Source: Candidatus Levyibacteriota bacterium | GTDB taxonomy: Bacteria; Patescibacteriota; Microgenomatia; Levybacterales; UBA12049 | DNA: 20,081 nucleotides | Direction: 5' to 3' | Assembly: GCA_016204425.1 (NCBI GenBank) | Contig: JACQKR010000061.1 | Span: forward strand, 1 to 20,081 | Shown here: piece by piece, positions 1-7,360 of the stretch | Numbering within the stretch: the first letter of the stretch is position 1 | How the letters are laid out: every line of letters starts with the position of its first letter | Notes under the pieces: model-generated | Database searches by the model: none | Told to the model about the DNA's origin: nothing | The model's input: only the letters and a program-made list of their open reading frames with translations | Program-made: the position numbers and the translations under genes

Positions 1-41
1 GGGCCCCACAGGTCTTCGACCATGCGGGATCAGCTACTATT

Positions 42-47
42 TATAAT
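42..47 (+). promoter_or_regulatory. Candidate -10 box for the first secreted protein gene
   Basis: TATAAT at 42-47 lies 38 nt before the start codon at 86. No convincing -35 box is seen at 16-18 nt upstream. A GAGGTG Shine-Dalgarno at 70-75 would lie in the resulting short leader. Confidence 0.4.
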
Positions 48-85
48 TAAAATATCAATCGGGGAAGTCGAGGTGAAATTATAAT

Positions 86-565
86 ATGAAGAAACAATTA
101 GTATTTCCGGCGGTTGCAGCAGCAGTACTCGGAGTGACAATGCTCGGGGCTGTGAGTGTTTCGGCACAAACAACAAATCCAAATGCTGATATCGTGACGA
201 AAATCGCACAAAAATTCGGACTAAAAGAGAGCGATGTGCAGACAGTGTTTGATGAGGTCAGGACGCAGCATTTTACACAAAATCAAGCACGCTTTGAAGA
301 GTACTTAACGCAAGCAGTCAAAGACGGAAAGCTTACAGAAGTACAGAAGCAAGCTGTCCTTGCGAAACATAAGGAGCTTTTTGAAAAAAAGTCAGCAAGT
401 CGGGAAGCTTTTATGAACATGACTGCCGAGCAGCGGAAAGCAGAGAAAGAAAAATTGCATGCGGATATGAAAGCATGGGCAGACGCAAATGGCATTGACC
501 TGCAGTATGTCTTCGGTGGCTTAGGTCACCATGGGTTTGTGAAAAACATGAAGATGATGCGGTAA
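86..565 (+). CDS. Secreted helical protein, DUF2680-like
   Basis: A 159-aa exported protein. Residues 1-27 form a signal peptide: a Lys-Lys start, an Ala/Val-rich hydrophobic core and a likely cleavage after VSA. The mature part is charged and predicted helical. Its LTQAVKDGKLTEVQKQAVL stretch (about residues 94-112) resembles the repeats of DUF2680-type small exported proteins, in which a short helix pair is followed by a gxlTxxQ motif. The start is supported by a GAGGTG ribosome site at 70-75, 10 nt upstream. It stands alone, with a perfect 12-bp stem-loop just downstream. The function is unknown; the family assignment is by eye and tentative. It has no cysteines and no transmembrane segment beyond the signal peptide. 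Confidence 0.75.
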   Translation: MKKQLVFPAVAAAVLGVTMLGAVSVSAQTTNPNADIVTKIAQKFGLKESDVQTVFDEVRTQHFTQNQARFEEYLTQAVKDGKLTEVQKQAVLAKHKELFEKKSASREAFMNMTAEQRKAEKEKLHADMKAWADANGIDLQYVFGGLGHHGFVKNMKMMR

Positions 566-584
566 AGGCATTCAGTTTTCAGAT

Positions 585-613
585 ACTAAGCACTATCGAC
601 TATAGTGCTTAGT
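585..613 (+). terminator. 12-bp perfect stem-loop after the secreted protein gene
   Basis: The arms 585-596 and 602-613 (ACTAAGCACTAT / ATAGTGCTTAGT) are perfectly complementary around a 5-nt loop. The stem sits 19 nt after the stop codon. The following bases are only moderately T-rich, so it may be a weak terminator or an mRNA 3'-end stabiliser. Confidence 0.55.
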
Positions 614-645
614 TCTGTTGCATTCTTCGCTGAAATAAAATATTT

Positions 646-651
646 TATAAT
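646..651 (+). promoter_or_regulatory. -10 box giving a leaderless start for the hydrolase gene
   Basis: A perfect TATAAT lies at 646-651, 5 nt before the ATG at 657. Transcription would therefore begin at or next to the start codon. No Shine-Dalgarno is present and no good -35 is seen. Confidence 0.6.
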
Positions 652-656
652 AACGT

Positions 657-1742
657 ATGCAAAAGAAGAGCCGGAACACGGTAATCACGAAAGAGCCCCG
701 CCCAAATAAACTATGGTTGATTATTTTGCTGGGTATTATTTTTCTCGGTTTTTTAGGAATTAATTCTCTCAATCCTGCGAAGCAAAAAAGTGCACAGTTG
801 CTCTCCAATGGGGAGGTTTCACCGACACCGTTTCCATATCAAGAATTAACAGTTCCGTATCTTCGCGAAAAAACATATGAGAGCACGTTAGGTGATACGC
901 AAACCGTTTCAGGTAATGGAAGTTATACAACCTATTTGACGAGCTATACATCTGAGGGATTGAAGATTAACGGATTGTTGACAATTCCGACAGGACAAGA
1001 GCCTCCGGGCGGCTGGCCGGCAATTGTCGTTATCCATGGATATATTCCGCCGGCACAGTATGCGACACTCGGACCGCAATATAGTGATTATGTGGATTAT
1101 CTGGCAAGATCGGGGTTTGTCGTTTTCAAAATAGATCTTAGGGGACACGGAGATTCGGAAGGGGAGCCGGGGGGCGGGTACTATGGCTCTGATTACGTCA
1201 TGGACGCGCTTAATGCGAGAGCAGCTTTGCAAAAAGTGTCCTATGTTGATCCTAAAAAGATTGGTTTGTGGGGGCATAGTATGGCGGGGAATATTGTTTT
1301 ACGGAGTATGACAGCAAAGCCGGATATTCCTGCAGTTGTGATCTGGGCTGGGGCTGTCTATTCATATACTGATCAGCGGAAGTATGGCATCAATGATGCA
1401 AGCTTTTCGCCAAATCAATTTAACACGCAGCGGTTCAGCAGAAGGAGGGAAATTTTTGAGAAGTACGGAAGCCCGAGTGCTGAGAGCGTTTTTTGGTCTC
1501 AGGTAGCACCGACAAACTACTTGAACGATTTACAGGGTGCGATTGGGATTCATCATGCCACAGATGACGAGGTCGTCAATATCGGCTACAGCAGGGACCT
1601 TATAAAACTTCTTGATGCAACAGCGGTATCGCACGAGTTCTATGAATATCCAAGCGGGGGACACAATATTACCGGGGGAAGCTTCAATCAGGCCATGGAG
1701 CGAACAGTCGAATTTTTCAAAACCCACCTGAGTGGAAAATAA
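657..1742 (+). CDS. Membrane-anchored alpha/beta hydrolase (S9/dienelactone hydrolase-like)
   Basis: 361 aa. One transmembrane segment (about residues 19-36) anchors the protein, leaving the catalytic domain outside the cytoplasm. The hydrolase fold runs from about 95 to 358. The oxyanion-type HG is at 127-128, the nucleophile elbow is GHSMAG with Ser208, the acid is probably Asp303 or Asp304, and the catalytic histidine is His336 in a GGHN motif. The DLRGHGDSEG stretch after strand 4 is typical of prolyl-oligopeptidase-like and dienelactone hydrolases. The substrate cannot be read from sequence; an esterase or peptidase role is possible. It ends 4 bp from the oppositely oriented histidine kinase gene. 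The near-leaderless promoter supports this start. The fold is sure, the specificity is not. Confidence 0.9.
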   Translation: MQKKSRNTVITKEPRPNKLWLIILLGIIFLGFLGINSLNPAKQKSAQLLSNGEVSPTPFPYQELTVPYLREKTYESTLGDTQTVSGNGSYTTYLTSYTSEGLKINGLLTIPTGQEPPGGWPAIVVIHGYIPPAQYATLGPQYSDYVDYLARSGFVVFKIDLRGHGDSEGEPGGGYYGSDYVMDALNARAALQKVSYVDPKKIGLWGHSMAGNIVLRSMTAKPDIPAVVIWAGAVYSYTDQRKYGINDASFSPNQFNTQRFSRRREIFEKYGSPSAESVFWSQVAPTNYLNDLQGAIGIHHATDDEVVNIGYSRDLIKLLDATAVSHEFYEYPSGGHNITGGSFNQAMERTVEFFKTHLSGK

Positions 1743-1746
1743 AAAA

Positions 1747-3420
1747 TCATCTTATCGGTAGAGAAACGTAAAATATCGATCCTTTTCCTATCGTGCTGTC
1801 TACCCAGACCTTTCCACCATGACGTTTGACGATTTCGGAGGAGATATAGAGCCCTATTCCAAGGCCGGGAAATGTTTTATCAGCGGTATCGTAGACACGA
1901 TAAAAACGTTCAAAAATCTTTCCCAAATGCGCTTTTTCCATACCGATACCGAAATCCTGCACAGCAACTCGGACGTTTTCTTTATCAGATGAAAGAGAGA
2001 CGATAACTTTTTTTGCTTTTGGTGAGTATTTTACCGCGTTTGAGACTAAGTTGTTGATAACCTGCCCGATTCGCTCTTCGTCTCCTCGAATTTTTTTCTT
2101 TGTTTGTCCTTGTATGACAATCTTGTGTCCGGTCGCTGATTGTTGCAATACGTCAATCACTTCTTTGACTGCATCATCAAAATTAAAGAGTTCTTTTCTA
2201 AACTCCATTCGCCCTGCCTGAATTTTGGATATATTGAGGAGGTCATAAATGAGCTCTGTAAGCTTGTCGAGTTGTTTGTCCATCTTAGATAAATGATTTA
2301 CTGCTTTTACATCGCCTATTTGCTCTGAATGTTTTTTCAGTACCTGCGTGAACATCTTGACGCTCGTCACTGGTGTCTTCAGCTCATGGGAGGCAACAGA
2401 GATGAAATCATCGCGGAGTGTAATCGCCTCCTGAGATCCTTTATACAACCGTGCGTTTTCTATTGCCATAGATGCCCTCATTCCCAGCTCTTGCGCCATG
2501 GCAAGGTCTCCCTGATTGTAATGTTTATTCGTTTCAGCGGTAACAAACGTAATCGCGCCGATTGGTTTTATTTGCGAAAAAATAGGAACAACCATTGCCG
2601 AAGTGAATCCGATGCCCCGGATAAGTTTGAGTTCTTTTTTACTTCTTGCGCCTGCAACAAGCATCTCTTCAGTAATGATAGGATACAGCTCAGATTTACC
2701 TGTTCGTAAAACATTTGGGACTCCTGTTTTGGCGTTCATGTCGGTTGGTCGTTTTTTTTGAAATTCTTTTGCCCATTTTATTTTCTTCGGATTTTTGTGT
2801 GCTATTGCAACTTGCTGCAGGACTCCGTCGCTATCAAGTATATCGACAGCGCACCAGTCTGCGGTATGGGGGACGGCAAGTGTGGCAATCGTATTGAGCG
2901 TTGTTTGATAATCAAGAGAGGAAGAAAGAATTTTACTTGCCTCTGCCAGATAGCTTTGATTGCCTTCGATATTTTGAAATTCCCTATGATACGTGAATGC
3001 AATTTTTGAGGTGACGACATAGCAATACCTGTCGATGACCTGATGAATCTTATGATATTCTTCAATAGTCAATTCTTTGAGGAGTTTTCCGTTTTCCATT
3101 TTTTTCCAGATAGCTTGTTTAAGAAATATTGTGCCGTCGACAGATTCCTCGATGGTTAGTCCGTTTTGCACTGCTTCGTGAGCAAATTGTTCAACGATTT
3201 TTTGAAAAAGCTTTGTACCCCGTTTGAGGTCTTTAATATCAAGGTTGTTTGCAATTTCCCGTATGATCCTGCTGTGTGATTTTTGGTATTTCTCAATCAG
3301 GTCTGTTCTGGATTTTTCACCACGTAAAAATTCCTTATGGTGTTTTGTCGCAAGTTTCTGGATAGCATCTGCATTTTTTTTCAAAAACCGCTGAATTTTG
3401 ACAATAGTTTTTTGACTCAT
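1747..3420 (-). CDS. Cytosolic GAF-domain sensor histidine kinase
   Basis: 557 aa from the ATG at 3420; an upstream in-frame ATG at 3504 would add 28 residues that run through the promoter region. There is no transmembrane segment. Residues 1-150 are all-helical and resemble the RsbRD-type N-terminal sensor module (tentative). A GAF domain covers about 165-325. The HisKA domain carries the phosphoacceptor His345 in SHELKTP. The HATPase domain has its N box at 455-465 (NNLVSNAVKYS), G1 at 489-493 (DFGIG), an F box FERFYR and G2 at 519-523 (GLGIG). All catalytic motifs are intact. No response regulator lies in the window, so it is an orphan kinase. It is divergent from the aquaporin-like gene. 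Confidence 0.92.
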   Translation of the reverse strand: MSQKTIVKIQRFLKKNADAIQKLATKHHKEFLRGEKSRTDLIEKYQKSHSRIIREIANNLDIKDLKRGTKLFQKIVEQFAHEAVQNGLTIEESVDGTIFLKQAIWKKMENGKLLKELTIEEYHKIHQVIDRYCYVVTSKIAFTYHREFQNIEGNQSYLAEASKILSSSLDYQTTLNTIATLAVPHTADWCAVDILDSDGVLQQVAIAHKNPKKIKWAKEFQKKRPTDMNAKTGVPNVLRTGKSELYPIITEEMLVAGARSKKELKLIRGIGFTSAMVVPIFSQIKPIGAITFVTAETNKHYNQGDLAMAQELGMRASMAIENARLYKGSQEAITLRDDFISVASHELKTPVTSVKMFTQVLKKHSEQIGDVKAVNHLSKMDKQLDKLTELIYDLLNISKIQAGRMEFRKELFNFDDAVKEVIDVLQQSATGHKIVIQGQTKKKIRGDEERIGQVINNLVSNAVKYSPKAKKVIVSLSSDKENVRVAVQDFGIGMEKAHLGKIFERFYRVYDTADKTFPGLGIGLYISSEIVKRHGGKVWVDSTIGKGSIFYVSLPIR

Positions 3421-3441
3421 AGTTAACCACAGGCTATTTGG

Positions 3442-3447
3442 ATTATA
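3442..3447 (-). promoter_or_regulatory. -10 box of the histidine kinase gene
   Basis: TATAAT on the minus strand ends 21 nt before the kinase ATG at 3420, giving a leader of about 14 nt without a Shine-Dalgarno. No recognisable -35. It is divergent from the aquaporin promoter 40 bp away. Confidence 0.5.
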
Positions 3448-3486
3448 CGTAAAACTATGTAAGAATGGGGTAAGAGGAGGGTGTTG

Positions 3487-3492
3487 TATAAT
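3487..3492 (+). promoter_or_regulatory. -10 box giving a leaderless start for the aquaporin-like gene
   Basis: TATAAT at 3487-3492 is 6 nt before the ATG at 3499, so transcription would start at the start codon. This argues against the GTG at 3481, which would lie upstream of the transcript. Confidence 0.6.
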
Positions 3493-3498
3493 AAGAAG

Positions 3499-4122
3499 AT
3501 GCAAAAATATATTGTCGAATGTATCGGGACATTTTTTCTCGTTCTTGTGATTTCGCTGAGTGCGAATCCTTTGGCTATTGGCGCAATACTCACGGCGATG
3601 GTATACATGGGAGGATATATCTCAGGGGGTCATTACAATCCTGCCGTAACCTTCGCCGTATTCTTGCGAAAGAAAATTTCAGCGTATGATGCGCTGCGGT
3701 ATGTGCTGGTGCAGTTTCTTGGAGGATTTGCTGCGGCAATCGTCTATTTCTTGCTCAAAGGAGAGATGTTTATGGTACGGGTCGGCGAGGGAGCGACCTA
3801 TGTCGATGCGTTTTTCGTCGAGGCATTTTTCACCTTTGCTCTCTGCAGCGTTGTTCTGCATACGGCAACAGCCGAGAAAAACACTCCCAACCAGTTTTAT
3901 GGTTTGGCAATAGGGTTTACTGTTCTTGCAGGAGCGTTTTCAGCGGGGACGATTTCAGGAGCGGCATTTAATCCGGCTGTTGCCCTCGGCCCGATACTGG
4001 TAGATGTTTTGCATATAGGGGTTCATAGCAAAGAGTTTTTGCTCTATCTGCTTGGACCGTTGACCGGTGCTTTAGCTGCAGGGTTTCTCTTCAGCGATCA
4101 ATTCCTCGGACGAAAAAAATAA
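3499..4122 (+). CDS. Aquaporin/MIP-family channel lacking the selectivity-filter arginine
   Basis: 207 aa with about six hydrophobic membrane spans and the two half-helix NPA motifs of the major intrinsic protein family, at 47-49 (HYNPAV) and 158-160 (FNPAV). The length fits a minimal bacterial MIP. In most aquaporins and glycerol facilitators the second motif is NPAR, the Arg forming the narrow filter; here that position (161) is valine, so permeability may differ from classic water or glycerol channels. Start choice: the ATG at 3499 follows a TATAAT by 6 nt. The gene is divergent from the histidine kinase and ends 7 bp from the convergent transglycosylase gene. Family assignment is strong; the solute is unknown. 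Confidence 0.88.
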   Translation: MQKYIVECIGTFFLVLVISLSANPLAIGAILTAMVYMGGYISGGHYNPAVTFAVFLRKKISAYDALRYVLVQFLGGFAAAIVYFLLKGEMFMVRVGEGATYVDAFFVEAFFTFALCSVVLHTATAEKNTPNQFYGLAIGFTVLAGAFSAGTISGAAFNPAVALGPILVDVLHIGVHSKEFLLYLLGPLTGALAAGFLFSDQFLGRKK

Positions 4123-4129
4123 TCCTTTG

Positions 4130-5380
4130 TTAATCGAGTGGGTGCGTATTCATGATCTCAGGTGAGAACCAGTTGTCAACGATTTTATTCACCGGATCTT
4201 CTGTCACAAATCCCGCGGCAGTTGCCGTGTGCATGCGGACTGCAGGATTCAGATCGTACTCATACTCGAGATTACCATGTTTAAAGTCCATATACACATG
4301 GAAGAGCGCCTCTTCTGCGTCTTGCTCTGATGTTTGTGTGGCATAATCTGCAACTTTTGGTAATTCAATAGTGTCTTTGGAGAGGTATTTGAGAGCATCA
4401 TCAGGTGTCGGGAATGACGTACCAAACTCTCTAAATGCTTCTGCTCTGGCGTCGACTTCGTCCGATATGAGTTTCTCAGCGATCTGCACGTCATCAAACC
4501 CTTTTTCTCGCAATTTGTGAGCGATTTCAAAAACCTTAAAAAATCGGTTTGTATGCTGGATGTATTGGTGTGCCTCAAGAGGTAATTCCTGATCATCAAA
4601 ATCCTTCCATGCGCCGGTGGGGCCTGCATTGTACATCGCAAATGCGCGAAGGTACACGTCCGGTCGTTCATCGTAGGGGGAGACATCTTCTAGATTTGTA
4701 TCACCGAGAAATTCTTTTGCGCTTCGTATGCTATCCCGGAGCACAAGCATTGCGTGTTTGCCGTTTATTTCAGGATTGTCATAATCATCTGAATTTTCAT
4801 CTTGCATATGAAGTGTTGCTGATACTTGGAAGAGGCCGGTAATCTCATTTTCTCCATGGACAGGGGGCCGCGGATTGCCTCCCGATTCTATCGACATGAG
4901 CGTTGCTATGATATTCGGCGGGACACTGTGTTCTCTTGCAAGATTGTAAATAAGTTCTTTTTGTTGCATGACTCTCGGGTGGAAGACGGGGAAGAGCCGG
5001 TCACTTTTGTATGCTTCATAGGAATCCGGAAGCTCATCCCGGACATACAGGAAGTCACCCGGGGCAAGTCCTAATTGATCTGCAGCTTCTTGTGCGTCCG
5101 GATCTTCAAAAATCGGCGGCCCGATTCTTGCCTCTGCTGTTTCTATCGCTCCTACCTGTCCACCAACTCCCAGATCTGCTAAGGCTGTCTGCGTTGCAGA
5201 ACTTGCTTGCTTCCTATCATGTTGTTTGGCAGCTTCTGTCCCAAATGCTCCTGCGACACCTAGTGAAGCAGCAATAGGAATTCCTGCAACTATGTAGTCG
5301 GCTCCTGTTCTGCCAAATTGACGGCGTGACATTCGTATATCTCTGGGGGAAGGAGGTCGTTGTCCAGTGTCTTCAGTCAT
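4130..5380 (-). CDS. Lytic transglycosylase-like (SLT) protein with Tat-type signal
   Basis: 416 aa. Residues 18-24 (SRRQFGR) form a twin-arginine motif, followed by a weakly hydrophobic stretch to about 50, as expected for a Tat signal or N-terminal anchor. The SLT-type goose-lysozyme-like domain runs from about 138 to 260. Its catalytic Glu165 lies in SIESGG, followed by GLFQVS at 182-187 and AMYNAGP at 248-254, the usual SLT motifs. It probably cleaves peptidoglycan glycan strands outside the membrane. The C-terminal 150 residues are acidic and unassigned. The start at 5380 is 6 nt after a -10 box; the internal Met17 would also keep the Tat motif. Folded-state export of a transglycosylase is unusual, so the Tat reading is an inference. 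Confidence 0.82.
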   Translation of the reverse strand: MTEDTGQRPPSPRDIRMSRRQFGRTGADYIVAGIPIAASLGVAGAFGTEAAKQHDRKQASSATQTALADLGVGGQVGAIETAEARIGPPIFEDPDAQEAADQLGLAPGDFLYVRDELPDSYEAYKSDRLFPVFHPRVMQQKELIYNLAREHSVPPNIIATLMSIESGGNPRPPVHGENEITGLFQVSATLHMQDENSDDYDNPEINGKHAMLVLRDSIRSAKEFLGDTNLEDVSPYDERPDVYLRAFAMYNAGPTGAWKDFDDQELPLEAHQYIQHTNRFFKVFEIAHKLREKGFDDVQIAEKLISDEVDARAEAFREFGTSFPTPDDALKYLSKDTIELPKVADYATQTSEQDAEEALFHVYMDFKHGNLEYEYDLNPAVRMHTATAAGFVTEDPVNKIVDNWFSPEIMNTHPLD

Positions 5381-5386
5381 AACTTT

Positions 5387-5416
5387 ATACTACCAGGAAA
5401 AAATAATTTGATGCAA
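5387..5416 (-). promoter_or_regulatory. Near-leaderless promoter of the transglycosylase gene
   Basis: On the minus strand TTGCAT (5411-5416), an 18-nt spacer and TAGTAT (5387-5392), 6 nt before the ATG at 5380. No Shine-Dalgarno. The GTAGTATAAAG core is shared with the zinc-ribbon gene promoter upstream. Confidence 0.55.
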
Positions 5417-5446
5417 GCACATGAGTTTTTTAGGAGAGAGTGAGTC

Positions 5447-6013
5447 TTATTCTTTTGGTTCAGGAGGAAGAAACTCCTCGCCGCCACTATCTATTGTTTG
5501 CGGATATTCGCCCGGCTTAAGCCAGTAGACATAGGTGCAGCCGGTTGCTTTTCGTGCGTTTTTATCCCATCCGGAGGTTGAACACTTCTTCATTTTTTTA
5601 CCGGCCGCAGTTGTGAAGAGGACAAGCTTCTCGCCGCAAACCGGGCATTCCTCATCGAGCGGTTCAGTGGTTCCGTTAATCCATTCGATGTAATCACAAC
5701 CGGTCGCTTTTTTGGCTTCTTTATCCCAGCCGCCTGTTGAGCAATTTTTCATTTTTTTACCGAAACGGGTAACTGCCAGTACGAGCTTTGCACCGCATTT
5801 GGGACATTTCTCATCGAGTTCTTGGGGCGGTACTTCATGCCATTTGACATAATCACATCCGATGTTTTCTCGAGTCTCAGGATCCCAGGAGCCTTTGGAG
5901 CAGCGCTGTAACTGGCGTCCTGTTTTGGTCGTCGTGATTTCGCCAAGCGGGCTTCCGCATTTGGGACAGACGTTAGGGGTTGCCGGTGTCTCGTTTTCCT
6001 CTGTTTTCGCCAT
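5447..6013 (-). CDS. Triple topoisomerase-type C4 zinc-ribbon protein
   Basis: 188 aa made almost wholly of three tandem repeats of about 50 residues. Each has a CxxC pair, a basic strand, a third Cys followed by S(T/K)G and a tryptophan, and a fourth Cys followed by aY and W. The cysteines are at 16/19/38/53, 70/73/91/106 and 123/126/144/159. The pattern matches the C4 zinc fingers at the C-terminus of bacterial topoisomerase I, which bind single-stranded DNA. Here they stand alone with no topoisomerase catalytic domain. A nucleic-acid-binding role is inferred. Its own promoter (TTGACT-18-TAGTAT) lies 8 nt upstream; 66 bp separate it from the transglycosylase gene on the same strand. Confidence 0.85.
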   Translation of the reverse strand: MAKTEENETPATPNVCPKCGSPLGEITTTKTGRQLQRCSKGSWDPETRENIGCDYVKWHEVPPQELDEKCPKCGAKLVLAVTRFGKKMKNCSTGGWDKEAKKATGCDYIEWINGTTEPLDEECPVCGEKLVLFTTAAGKKMKKCSTSGWDKNARKATGCTYVYWLKPGEYPQTIDSGGEEFLPPEPKE

Positions 6014-6021
6014 GAGTCTTT

Positions 6022-6051
6022 ATACTACTGGTTTTGCAAGCGCTAAGTCAA
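6022..6051 (-). promoter_or_regulatory. Near-leaderless promoter of the zinc-ribbon gene
   Basis: On the minus strand TTGACT (6046-6051), an 18-nt spacer and TAGTAT (6022-6027), 8 nt before the ATG at 6013. The -35 matches the consensus at 5 of 6 positions. No Shine-Dalgarno lies between. Confidence 0.65.
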
Positions 6052-6093
6052 TAGTTCTTCCTGCCGAGGTTATCCCACTTTGTATTTATTTTT

Positions 6094-6210
6094 CGTCATC
6101 CTGGTAAGTGAGGAACGAGCGCATCCAGGATCGCTTTCCTCAGAAACCAGAGAGATTCTGGACAAGTCCCGACGAATCGGGATCCCGATATTGTCGGGGC
6201 CAGAATGACG
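6094..6210. repeat. 117-bp composite inverted repeat element
   Basis: The outer arms are 6094-6104 (CGTCATCCTGG) and 6200-6210 (CCAGAATGACG), complementary at 10 of 11 positions. Inside, TCCAGGATC near 6124 pairs with GATTCTGGA near 6154 (one mismatch). CCCGAC (6168-6173) pairs with GTCGGG (6193-6198), enclosing the perfect 14-bp palindrome ATCGGGATCCCGAT (6176-6189). It has no coding capacity and resembles dispersed palindromic repeats with CGTCAT...ATGACG ends that I recall from bacterial draft genomes; only one copy is in this window. Confidence 0.65.
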
Positions 6211-6276
6211 AGATGAGCTTGTGATGAATTGAGGAAAAACTGGGGTAATGTCAGTTCTTCCCGGTGTTTTGTTAAA

Positions 6277-6313
6277 TACTTTACTGAAAGTAACTACTTT
6301 ACAAAGTAAAGTA
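6277..6313 (+). promoter_or_regulatory. Double TACTTT/AAAGTA operator
   Basis: Two adjacent inverted repeats are visible: TACTTT-N4-AAAGTA at 6277-6292 and TACTTTAC-AAA-GTAAAGTA at 6295-6313. The second overlaps the -35 box (6298-6303) of the oxidoreductase promoter. Dyads of this TACTTT/AAAGTA type suit HxlR- or MarR-like winged-helix repressors that often control quinone or aldehyde oxidoreductases. No regulator gene is adjacent; the assignment is an inference. Confidence 0.6.
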
Positions 6314-6326
6314 CGAGAGGTATTAT
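6298..6326 (+). promoter_or_regulatory. Promoter of the quinone oxidoreductase gene
   Basis: TTTACA (6298-6303), a 17-nt spacer and TATTAT (6321-6326), each 5 of 6 to consensus. The ATG at 6335 follows the -10 by 8 nt, so the message would be leaderless or nearly so. Confidence 0.65.
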
Positions 6327-6334
6327 TTTTCCAT

Positions 6335-7276
6335 ATGAAGGCTGCACAATATAATACATATGGCGATTCATCGGTTATTGAGATCAACAGTAATGCCCCT
6401 CAACCCGTGCTCAAAGAAGGACAAGTTCTTGTTGCGGTGCACGCAGCGAGTATTAACCCCTTTGACTACAAACTGCGCTTCGGGTATATGAAAGACGGAA
6501 TTCCACTGTCGTTCCCCGTAACGTTGGGCGGAGACTTTTCAGGTATTGTTACAGATGTGGCAAAGAGTGTGACTGAGGTGCAGATAGGTGACGCAGTATA
6601 TGGACAAGCACTCATTGTAAATGGTGGCTCAGGATCACTCGCCGAATATGCAGCAGCAAATACGAAGAACATTTCCCAAAAACCAAAAAAAGTAACTTTT
6701 CTTGAAGCAGCTTCATTACCTCTAGTTGGAGTAAGTGCGGTACAGGCACTCGAGGAGCATATCAAGCTTTACAGCGGGCAGAGAATAGTGATTCATGGGG
6801 GAGCAGGAGGTATCGGTTCGATTGCAATTCAACTTGCGAAACATCTCGGTGCGTACGTAATAACAACAGTTGGAACAGCGGACGTTGATTTTGCTAAACA
6901 CTTGGGCGCAGACGAAGTCATTGATTATAAAACACAGAAATTTGAAGAGATAGTGGAAAACGTTGATGCGGTTTTCGACACAGTTGGAGGGGAGACGACA
7001 AATAAGTCATTTGCTGTTTTGAAAAAGGGCGGAGTTTTAGTTTCAATGGCCGGCCAACCCGACCCGGATCTTGCCAAACAACATGGTGTAACAGCGCTTA
7101 CCCAGTCAACAGGTACGATTGCAGGACGTCTGAATCGTCTGGCAGAACTTGTCGATCAGGGAGTCATAAAGCCGCAAATTGATAAAGTATTTCCGCTTGA
7201 TCAAGCAGCTCAAGCATTTGATTACCTGGAGAAAGGTCATCCGAAAGGGAAAGTTGTCGTAAAGATAAAAGAGTAG
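6335..7276 (+). CDS. NADPH:quinone oxidoreductase-like medium-chain dehydrogenase
   Basis: 313 aa, the usual length for the zinc-free quinone oxidoreductase branch of the medium-chain dehydrogenase/reductase family. Residues 1-125 form the GroES-like catalytic domain (NPFDYKLR, GGDFSG). The Rossmann domain has its nucleotide-binding glycines in HGGAGGIGS at 154-162. The structural-zinc cysteines of alcohol dehydrogenases are absent. Likely reaction: NADPH-dependent reduction of quinones or reactive enones in the cytoplasm. An in-frame ATG at 6248 would extend it by 29 residues, but that extension runs through the operator and promoter, so 6335 is preferred. The TACTTT/AAAGTA operator suggests control by an electrophile- or redox-responsive repressor located elsewhere. 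Confidence 0.9.
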   Translation: MKAAQYNTYGDSSVIEINSNAPQPVLKEGQVLVAVHAASINPFDYKLRFGYMKDGIPLSFPVTLGGDFSGIVTDVAKSVTEVQIGDAVYGQALIVNGGSGSLAEYAAANTKNISQKPKKVTFLEAASLPLVGVSAVQALEEHIKLYSGQRIVIHGGAGGIGSIAIQLAKHLGAYVITTVGTADVDFAKHLGADEVIDYKTQKFEEIVENVDAVFDTVGGETTNKSFAVLKKGGVLVSMAGQPDPDLAKQHGVTALTQSTGTIAGRLNRLAELVDQGVIKPQIDKVFPLDQAAQAFDYLEKGHPKGKVVVKIKE

Positions 7277-7360
7277 ACTCCGAACACACGAGGCAATTTA
7301 TTACACAATTATTACTTGCCTTTTTATAAAATATTTGTAATTATAGTTCTGTTACTGTCA

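Noticed and set aside
20..83. Short frame starting at ATG 21
   Set aside because: Twenty codons running through the candidate promoter and ribosome site of the next gene; no support.
909..1277. Antisense frame of 122 codons in the hydrolase gene
   Set aside because: The opposite strand encodes the catalytic alpha/beta hydrolase core; this is a shadow.
4249..4686. Minus-strand frame of 145 codons inside the transglycosylase gene
   Set aside because: Same strand, shifted frame of a gene with intact SLT motifs; no promoter, ribosome site or recognisable domain.
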